Shown here: positions 19,001 to 20,972 of the stretch, piece by piece
Layout of the letters: each line of letters opens with the position of its first letter
How positions within the stretch are numbered: the first letter of the stretch is position 1
Notes under the pieces: generated by a model
The model's input: only the letters and a program-made list of their open reading frames with translations
Told to the model about the DNA's origin: nothing
Databases searched by the model: none
IMG/VR virus record: IMGVR_UViG_3300032296_001332
Coordinates: 1-20,972 of that record
Source: a virus
Strand: one strand, 5' to 3'
Length of the DNA: 20,972 bases
Position numbers and translations under genes: made by a program

Positions 19001-19702
19001 TCGCTTCTTCGTGAACTTCGTGCGGTAGACATGGGTTTCTTGGACGTCTACGAACGTGGCAAGAGTTCGTTCCCGAAAAATCCCAACGACCCTATGGGCG
19101 GCACGGTTCGTCCCAGTACGGAAAGAGGTCTTACCCGCTGGTTCAAGAATCTTGGCGGCCTGATGGCTCAGTTCTTTGATGCCGTAACTCGTTTCTATGG
19201 CATAAGCAACAGGGCTAAGACGCTTCTTGAGCAGAACATTGAGGAATCTTTGCGTCTGATTGCGGGACACAGAACTACGGACATTAAGCCTTACAGTCCA
19301 ACGCCTACGCCTACGCCTACGCCCACGCCTACGCCTACGCCTACGCCCACGCCTACGCCTACGCCCACGCCTACGCCTACGCCGACACCTACGCCTACGC
19401 CGACACCTACGCCGACACCTACGCCGACACCTACGCCGACCCCGACGCCTACGCCGACACCTACGCCGACCCCGACGCCTAGTCCGCTTCCGGCTCCGGT
19501 GAAGCAACCGGCTATCATCTGGAGGTCGTGGACCAATAGTACGACCGAAAACGGCTCCATGTGGCGTAATGCCGTGGGTTACAGCATCGTGTACTTGGCT
19601 GGCCGCAAGTTCCGTCTCTACAATCCGCAGAACGCCCTCGTCGGAATCTACAACGACATTGAGGAAGCCAAGCGGCGTGTCAGACGAGACGAACCCAAAT
19701 GA
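10100..19702 (+). CDS. Giant multidomain 'polyvalent' ejection protein (3200 aa)
   Basis: One uninterrupted frame occupies the T7 gp16 position, two and a half times gp16's size. Domains in order: helical N-terminus (1-390); glycine zipper (392-441); zincin with HELFH at 574-578 and E674/E675; unassigned part (about 790-1090); beta-alpha module (1117-1156); helical segment then ADP-ribosyltransferase-like domain (H1455, F1488); second such domain with K at the His position (1688); unknown domain with A-G-Y-I-L-P-D-G (1948-1955); GNAT (R2249-G2254); helical/coiled-coil part (2325-2583); zincin-like domain with EEIMH (2750-2754) and E2955; 30 Thr-Pro pairs (3068-3127); second copy of the module (3160-3200). 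Six K-P-x-E-G-D-type motifs mark boundaries from residue 1175 on. No lytic transglycosylase is visible. I infer ejection with the DNA, like T7 gp16 or the N4 virion polymerase, carrying host-modifying enzymes. Confidence 0.75.
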   Translation: MADLIKRKVMAPVQGAMFGNSAEMNEEQQFLANLAPEEREMAELELAGPITGDELAQLMAEDSKYMPTKDEYDVYKQWMKTREVDVIDAFTNGFGQVLSDLGTAIDAGWEADDKLAKALPTLFEGFARGTRDFYGMLAQSQDPNSVLFKFKNVLAGDGSDPEAEYQQFLAARQFNAVTMDIMENKTTGSKEFFGVEIDKDLLIPEVAQAVSYIADPTLFIPSGAFGAVAKAGAKAIGAGHFAEKIIAAAGKAQAFKDLALAGTLRIAGMPLELVGRATSSTIDGAVARGSALFGDVIGMSPETFNATLRGAGLTTTALQVPGWSTVSDAYFAANVIGGIGETLGAVGRQVGGQQRGILSYAKRALLAEGDKLTPQAKRMLQIIDTADPLFGYAYAAGEGALEGAAIGGFLGSLAGGLEGAAAGAGSGSALGAIGGAVGRGVTDIHKERTRIQADMVIEGLKDTDTVQYDAMNTLRALGRKHDKSYDHIIVGLDTVAPGARLHMHDGASFEAYLQKNKLVDTFDPDRPGRVLRGEDPANPLMYHRWEGFVIQKDKAGQTEIFINTDWALENAMGHELFHGIMRSSVYAKNFTDAVTNSIIGTRGPKGELIRAGEVPPAEAYEMFKRYIDIEYKDPVAKKAKMDQLDVAIKEWETNGKLISESGLEGRAILEDLSEEFGAYYFNHWLDDKSPDYLFFGGKLPGIRGLFDDMKMGWLSFTEARLKKSMPGFNFSETVIDPRTGLPRQAHIDEAFRRPSGRTRFSALDYLMRDLVRAASGVNTNDNIILRNMTPEQRARFMDAHGLDGLFRRDATGGARETSEAQMRRENQTRVKGIIDTVNTIPANERGTQTIVDVNGDTAIIGTLSDRELEVIVKNGHMSQALADKYKTIREVSGNKGKGANVLQSNYWGESIETGSGVNAPRVVNTGGTRSVPMTRRVFVPHSLETVITLKKNGDANFGVLAHSLDYDNLGRRSQAVYGMPEARALYNNDYNSFQADFYRYLQNLSDPNAIPSADLFGGGDIGAKKRNFFHEIVGSALRQGETYINPPRAGYAGPAGRGEFFVYQTLRIDRMSHVAVRPDIVPYDHSQVYDRTRRNYKPSELAVEEVQGGLIYKHPQGYNIIKRGSMARAYDLDGKEIGTFSDAESASRAITRDLKRRDNEGYVATVRKTKAEQRMFKPVESNEAMEARQKGDVFMTDAMRTFAGTHGIIRQTADESYSDYSKSISEGVVTKAQAERILMMAEGAFKGELRIQQLQQRLDLLESQGSNGARLGKYSQPIEAIINKHFNPTNDAFVAGRPMANLGGTDALLKAAKEAQSLDEVLTGFVFELAGKKKGGTGMDMRRAREITAELAPHANELFNQVKMFGEREAIRNELKRPQVGHPDYYYGRDRANLQEDARRVSQVREYIDTLDPNKNVEGLGQYLVDNLPLRRIYQNEVYLQQFDTGVPFVATVVHGTPNVDLVKSREFDPSRGGETTGAISAAKAVFFAASDETAMAPLYQIGKQTNPQFNPDGTVAEMNMLKVAIKSDNPFVADLSMIPPDKKVGYLGIRGVVEEAFAKGHDVAVIHNVRDGGDFDTVFAIRNDRVKDLHRVLETTLDKAAGQTPLPRGDGVTVGTKNLKPSEGDATPDWQTKRAQDARENQPRKLWVYPDTPQFRKWAGGLTFLKSVGQQMRPADLERGFVSTVFKGVISKRDFDEFGERQSRYSIKPGKRTDQYGMDLTGRKDPNYFISDENTGRNFSDTGDSPDMYYLRSENPAVLTKLKDVAKRNPQLDSVLRKFWESSIKDEFADEPEYGKGTRYEGMVEYDYDAFLKMVEEGRFLMDGPEGYDKKGVAFKGDLEEVMATWGESWNKMNRYLLENGYDSVVVPDRTVNEDVPTIVADQMTTNVKASSNYGEFSREDARYNFKPAEGDEVPLKAGKYEPTERDLRMFALNIKKFGYTTSPSEAGYILPDGKMLDFSGRHQMSDYVRVGDVFIPKRMKDIGRMEQGTESDYAAGYRTLDHREALVLPDERTTKEDLYSNKKAGKERKLNQHEHIIRMQEAGAIRMHFDNAMISFDMLREPSPAQYRQILEILENRSPYDGDKQPLTIDFGEQYSFLNRGNQGYAKAKYLSYDHGFSPKRVIGDIKRIFKGEDISGKRMKPVEGDTVPFPESSGKKYDTDSDLFKAGFLGRYAKENPGLTENISIEVNYRVSDGSYNKAGTPEDIYVYLKDPDGKIFADINLEFGKGQRFGNFANLRYVNVAPEYRGRGYGKLMYSEVGERIRSLGVQNLLGSVINSENIPYHIREEIFGKGSTRQPMGKGGSTITELRPDAYYKPVEGEGQPPRPLKEYLAERGADFNPEELVGAIVRYRKDADDEPDNFWRIMDYGKGKNGHFLKYLKEEDYKEIMASGATGTLLQMKLRDAMHQFGGTKYDNYKEVSDLTKWFGRIYDQIQFPAGEQKVEMPKPKAIDTGTFRGILEDVESGIDSVQFTKDHTTQLYGNKSGTKKGVMKEAAAALEAYDKATTPEAKDAAISDLMDSIESLREILNELEDVQSNSEAFENTEGYQRREEQIEALTEAVDALDDAIKPDDTGGDSPQVNMKPVEGDLPADEVNAARARTPVRNFVPIPYKEKPDPTKHTFQQYIDWSDRTKGHIIIKDALDFIKAGPPGFMASTAEMLRVMLEGTDSIYRDGGSMKRVSLLDRAIKTTSGRAHGGPEDTLIPSATNTAIVETMSADLETLIARYKANGKGQSGITGNGFEGVFFEEIMHTFHGEALRAMGNRNTGGPPEGIESLTGQRMIQHLFIRGQGTSGAAWFTMANNFITDVGMRIQQYQRKLSSGTFTQKEFDAKIDGMRTEIAAARLVKVYEHAIKNLDIAVRTTTYDKKGGKTSTIKVVKAYDVIKRAINRHKPDLHSLDEYDDSGVDKKTGERYEIKHAFVRRSEIDLLKTDDDRFQYGANKGAYRIWNPMEFMIQAFADPYDASLLRELRAVDMGFLDVYERGKSSFPKNPNDPMGGTVRPSTERGLTRWFKNLGGLMAQFFDAVTRFYGISNRAKTLLEQNIEESLRLIAGHRTTDIKPYSPTPTPTPTPTPTPTPTPTPTPTPTPTPTPTPTPTPTPTPTPTPTPTPTPTPTPTPTPTPTPSPLPAPVKQPAIIWRSWTNSTTENGSMWRNAVGYSIVYLAGRKFRLYNPQNALVGIYNDIEEAKRRVRRDEPK
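11273..11422 (+). other. Glycine-zipper membrane segment of the giant protein (residues 392-441)
   Basis: Fifty residues consist almost only of G, A, S, L, I and V, with a small residue every third or fourth position (for example [11 protein letters not shown] and L-G-A-I-G-G-A-V-G). This pattern inserts into and packs within membranes and is common in phage ejection proteins. A weaker hydrophobic stretch lies earlier at residues about 210-245. It supports a role in the host envelope. Confidence 0.65.
11447..12379 (+). other. Zincin metallopeptidase domain of the giant protein (about residues 450-760)
   Basis: The sequence G-H-E-L-F-H-G at residues 573-579 is a textbook HExxH zinc site (H574, E575 catalytic, H578). 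A helical segment about 95 residues later, [10 protein letters not shown], supplies the likely third ligand (E674 or E675), as in phage polyvalent metallopeptidases. The domain follows the membrane segment, so after ejection it would sit at or inside the host envelope. It could cut host proteins, or the giant protein itself. Confidence 0.7.
13448..13567 (+). repeat. Beta-alpha module, copy 1 (residues 1117-1156)
   Basis: About 38 residues beginning G-Y-N-I-I, continuing [18 protein letters not shown], form two or three strands and one helix. The same plan recurs at the C-terminus of the protein (3160-3200). Shared positions include G-Y-x-I, R-x-Y, a central G, D-x-E-x-A and a final R-x-x-R-D-type end. 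Confidence 0.6.
14417..14899 (+). other. ADP-ribosyltransferase-like domain 1 of the giant protein (about residues 1440-1600)
   Basis: The pattern V-V-H-G-T (H1455), then G-E-T-T-G-A-I-S-A, then [11 protein letters not shown] (F1488 where the family has Y or F), then G-H-D-V-A-V-I-H-N and [12 protein letters not shown] matches the architecture of ART domains found in phage polyvalent proteins (H-Y-[EQ] class). The last catalytic position, usually Q or E just before I/V-K, appears to be R1586, so activity is uncertain. If active it would transfer ADP-ribose from NAD to host targets, as the ejected Alt enzyme of T4 does. Confidence 0.6.
15047..15799 (+). other. Degenerate ADP-ribosyltransferase-like domain 2 (about residues 1650-1900)
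   Basis: The outline follows the same family: P-Q-F-R-K-W-A-G-G opening, V-F-K-G-V at 1686-1690 where Y-H-G-T is expected (K1688 instead of His), [24 protein letters not shown] (1862 onward), and [11 protein letters not shown] (ending 1899). Loss of the NAD-binding histidine suggests a non-catalytic copy. The fold assignment is by pattern only. Confidence 0.45.
16562..17035 (+). other. GNAT acetyltransferase domain of the giant protein (about residues 2155-2312)
   Basis: Strand V-N-V-A-P-E-Y is followed by the acetyl-CoA pyrophosphate loop R-G-R-G-Y-G-K (R2249 to K2255; the consensus is R/Q-x-x-G-x-G/A) and the helix [11 protein letters not shown], then L-G-V and S-V-I-N-S-E-N. This is GNAT motif A and the start of motif B in the right order and spacing. 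The preceding 80 residues form the expected antiparallel strands. The substrate cannot be read from sequence. It lies between two K-P-V-E-G-D-type motifs, so it is a discrete module. Confidence 0.8.
18032..19249 (+). other. Second zincin-like domain with altered zinc motif (about residues 2645-3050)
   Basis: The segment [11 protein letters not shown] lines up with the usual L-L-H-E-I-x-H-A-x zinc helix of phage polyvalent metallopeptidases, except that the first His is Glu (E2750-E-I-M-H2754). About 200 residues later [13 protein letters not shown] (E2955) matches the conserved third-ligand helix and the D-P end, followed by T-R-W-F-K-N-L and a final hydrophobic helix as in that family. One zinc ligand is therefore missing and the domain is probably inactive or repurposed; H2757 three residues on could conceivably substitute. 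Confidence 0.5.
19301..19480 (+). repeat. 30 tandem hexamers encoding (Thr-Pro)30
   Basis: Exactly 180 bases form 30 in-frame hexamers of five kinds (ACGCCT, ACGCCC, ACGCCG, ACACCT, ACCCCG). Units 1-4 and 5-8 are identical 24-mers; units 14-23 are mainly alternating ACGCCG/ACACCT; units 23-25 and 28-30 repeat the same 18-mer. The encoded extended linker (residues 3068-3127) separates the second zincin-like domain from the C-terminal module. The layering of higher-order units indicates repeated slippage or unequal exchange. Confidence 0.9.
19577..19699 (+). repeat. Beta-alpha module, copy 2, C-terminus of the giant protein (residues 3160-3200)
   Basis: Begins G-Y-S-I-V, continues [23 protein letters not shown]. 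It matches copy 1 at 1117-1156 with a one-to-two-residue gap. Displayed at the end of a long Thr-Pro stalk, it looks like a tether or binding tip. Confidence 0.6.
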
Positions 19703-20034
19703 GCAACATCCCCGACTACGAGGCCGCCATGCAAGACTTCAAAAGAGGTGGTTGGATTACGGCCTTGTTCGGAGGTGCTGGCATGCTTGCCCGTCTTCTC
19801 ATCACCGATGAAGCCCACCCGGCAATCTGGTGGACTCGTCGCATCTTGGCTTCCGTCATTATCGGAGTGCTTTCATACTTTGCCATCTGGCCCATGGAGT
19901 TAGCAGGTATCTACAAGTCCGTCATCCTGACCTTCTCAGGCATGGCTGGACCTGAACTGGTAGACTGGGTCATTAGGCAGTTCCGCAACGCACCTGACCT
20001 CAATGCAAAAAAGCCAAAGAACAAGCGTCGTTGA
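19699..20034 (+). CDS. Holin candidate with three membrane helices (111 aa)
   Basis: Hydrophobic segments lie at residues about 19-35, 48-69 and 71-92, with a short acidic loop (T-D-E) between the first two and a strongly basic C-terminal tail (K-K-P-K-N-K-R-R). Size, three spans, the basic tail and the G-G-A-G-M-L-A-R-L and S-G-M-A-G-P-E-L-V pattern fit LydA/phage_holin_3-type holins, which open the inner membrane at lysis. It starts by ATGA overlap with the giant gene and is followed by a second membrane protein and a spanin-like lipoprotein, a normal lysis cassette. A run A-AAA-AAG lies in frame near its end. The alternative is another small inner-membrane protein; no endolysin is adjacent on this side. 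Confidence 0.7.
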   Translation: MSNIPDYEAAMQDFKRGGWITALFGGAGMLARLLITDEAHPAIWWTRRILASVIIGVLSYFAIWPMELAGIYKSVILTFSGMAGPELVDWVIRQFRNAPDLNAKKPKNKRR

Positions 20035-20317
20035 GAGTATCATCCTGATGCAATCCGTGTTCCTGATGGCCTTTGGCCTAGCAGGATACATGGCATCTAG
20101 TACTGTGGTAGCCGGTATGAAAGCACTCACGGACGCAAACTCGGCAGTAGCATTGATTAGCGACGGCGGCCTGATGACAGAGAGCAAGAACATCAGCGTG
20201 GCAGAAGCATCCCGTATCGTATCTAACTTTGAAATCGTATGCACAAGTGCCCTCGCAATCGGAAGCGTCATCATCGTGGCAAGCGTCATCAGGCTCGCCC
20301 TTCGTCGAAACAAGTAG
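20003..20317 (+). CDS. Two-helix membrane protein of the lysis cassette, possible antiholin or second holin (104 aa)
   Basis: Two hydrophobic segments (about residues 12-34 and 78-99) flank a polar loop of about 45 residues; the ends are basic (K-S-Q-R-T and R-L-A-L-R-R-N-K). This topology occurs in holins and antiholins. The ATG at 20003 overlaps the holin gene by 32 bases and has no ribosome site. The in-frame ATG at 20048 (residue 16) lies 10 bases after GAGAG and 13 bases after the holin stop; it would shorten the first membrane helix by only a few residues and may be the real or a second start. A dual start would recall lambda S. Gene reality is supported by tight packing with the next gene (4-base gap); the specific role is not. 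Confidence 0.55.
   Translation: MQKSQRTSVVESIILMQSVFLMAFGLAGYMASSTVVAGMKALTDANSAVALISDGGLMTESKNISVAEASRIVSNFEIVCTSALAIGSVIIVASVIRLALRRNK
20007..20013 (+). promoter_or_regulatory. In-phase A-AAA-AAG slippery heptamer near the holin 3' end
   Basis: The holin codons read GCA AAA AAG at 20005-20013, the same phase as the -1 site of E. coli dnaX. A -1 shift would replace the basic tail by about 11 other residues before a stop at 20046-20048. A +1 shift would enter the frame of the overlapping two-helix protein. No stimulatory structure is obvious. The site may be chance. Confidence 0.25.
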
Positions 20318-20321
20318 AACA

Positions 20322-20972
20322 ATGGCTCCGACGAATCTGGGACTTCTTTGCCTCTCGCTTCTTGCGGTCACGTTGACCGGTTGCTCCTCGACCCCGGAGC
20401 CTAAGCCCGTGGTCAAAGAGGTGGTCAAGGTCGTGGACAACCCTGAGAAGGACAAGTACATCGACCGGGTCGAGCATGAGGCTTCCGAGGCCGCCGCCGC
20501 TTTGATAGCCGCCAAGCCGGGCGTCACCCCTCCGCACTCCAAGTTGGTCGAACTGACCACCGAGCGTATGTCCGGGCTCAAGAAGCCTTCGGCAGAACAG
20601 GTCAAGAAGTACGAGGACGCCCTCAAGAACGAGGCCAAGATGAAGACCGAGAAGGACAAGGCCAAGGCCGTGGATGCCGAGACTACCGAACTTTACAACC
20701 GGGTCGAGAAGGTCGACTCCGAGAACAAGGACCTGAAGGAGAAGATTCGTCTGCTCGAAGAACAGCGTCAGGCCGAAATCAAGGCCGAGGCTTACGAGGA
20801 CCTCCGGGATACCTGTCTCCTGCTCTGTACCATCCTAGTCATCGCCGGGGTAGGCATAGCCCTCATCGGCTATTGGATGGGCAAGGGCGTCAAGGCTGGG
20901 GTGCTTATCTCCCTAGCCGGGCTTACGGTAGGAGCCGCCCCGCTGGTCATCCAAGACATCGTCGAGGCCGCT
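20322..20972 (+). CDS. Spanin-like lipoprotein (unimolecular spanin candidate), 3' end cut by window
   Basis: 217 codons are visible with no stop before the window ends. Residues 1-20 are a lipoprotein signal peptide ending in the lipobox L-T-G-C (Cys21). A Pro/Val/Lys segment follows, then a long charged coiled-coil region (about 95-163, rich in K, E, D and A), then a hydrophobic helix (about 165-186) and another (about 193-210). An outer-membrane lipid anchor, periplasmic coiled coil and C-terminal inner-membrane helix is the layout of unimolecular spanins such as T1 gp11, which fuse the two membranes at the last step of lysis. The lysis context supports this. Having two C-terminal hydrophobic segments instead of one is unusual. 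The alternative is an unrelated envelope lipoprotein. Confidence 0.6.
   Translation, partial: MAPTNLGLLCLSLLAVTLTGCSSTPEPKPVVKEVVKVVDNPEKDKYIDRVEHEASEAAAALIAAKPGVTPPHSKLVELTTERMSGLKKPSAEQVKKYEDALKNEAKMKTEKDKAKAVDAETTELYNRVEKVDSENKDLKEKIRLLEEQRQAEIKAEAYEDLRDTCLLLCTILVIAGVGIALIGYWMGKGVKAGVLISLAGLTVGAAPLVIQDIVEAA

Noticed and set aside
19301-19480. CRISPR-like tandem repeat
   Set aside because: Six-base in-frame units without spacers encode a Thr-Pro linker; it is not a CRISPR array.
19291-19560. - strand frame reading Gly-Val repeats, and + strand frame reading Arg-Leu repeats
   Set aside because: Both are other-frame readings of the Thr-Pro hexamer tract.
1-20972. tRNA genes, integrase, insertion sequences, attachment sites
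   Set aside because: I saw no cloverleaf, recombinase motif or terminal inverted repeat; whether this is a lytic phage or a prophage cannot be decided from the window.

Overview
This window looks like the structural and lysis half of a tailed phage (or prophage) genome, most likely a podovirus infecting a Gram-negative host. All 15 supported genes lie on the + strand. They are packed with 1-4 nt overlaps or gaps under 10 nt, the holin/TM pair overlapping more, and no gene-free stretch exceeds 20 bases. The order is a virion-module order: major capsid protein, small head protein, head-tail adaptor, small beta proteins, nozzle (tail tube B type) protein, tail fibre, T7 gp13-position protein, three ejection/internal virion proteins of rising size, holin, second membrane protein, spanin-like lipoprotein. 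The Gram-negative host is inferred from the lipobox in the last gene and its spanin-like layout. I cannot name the host genus.

Region 1-3531 (head and neck): a 5'-truncated SU10/DUF5309-type HK97-fold capsid protein; a 121-aa unknown whose first codons contain a near-perfect 15-bp hairpin with a GAAA loop; a probable adaptor with a carbohydrate-binding-like insertion; a small beta protein; a tyrosine/glycine/serine-rich protein made of 51-55-residue repeats in a visibly AT-richer segment; and two tiny proteins, one a single-pass membrane protein.

Region 3531-10099 (tail and ejection): nozzle protein, tail fibre with an AT-rich exchangeable-looking tip, a gp13-position protein with possible acyltransferase flavour, a Gly/Ala-rich gp14-like protein and an 803-aa helical gp15-like protein.

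Region 10100-19702 is one uninterrupted 3200-codon gene in the place where T7 has gp16. The protein reads as a giant 'polyvalent' ejection protein. In order: N-terminal helical virion part, glycine-zipper membrane segment, zincin metallopeptidase (HELFH), unknown domains, an ADP-ribosyltransferase-like domain, a second degenerate one, an unknown domain, a GNAT acetyltransferase, a helical region, a second zincin in which the motif is EEIMH, a 30-copy Thr-Pro linker, and a C-terminal module that also occurs near residue 1117. Six copies of a short motif of form K-P-[VAS]-E-[GS]-[DES] sit exactly at the domain boundaries. Together with the embedded peptidase this suggests a polyprotein that may be cut up during maturation or after ejection. 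This is the most interesting feature of the window and is an inference, not a demonstration.

Region 19699-20972 (lysis): a three-helix holin candidate, a two-helix membrane protein that could be an antiholin or second holin, and a lipoprotein with coiled coil and C-terminal membrane helices that fits a unimolecular spanin. No endolysin is visible in the window. Most genes lack a clear Shine-Dalgarno sequence and appear to be translationally coupled.
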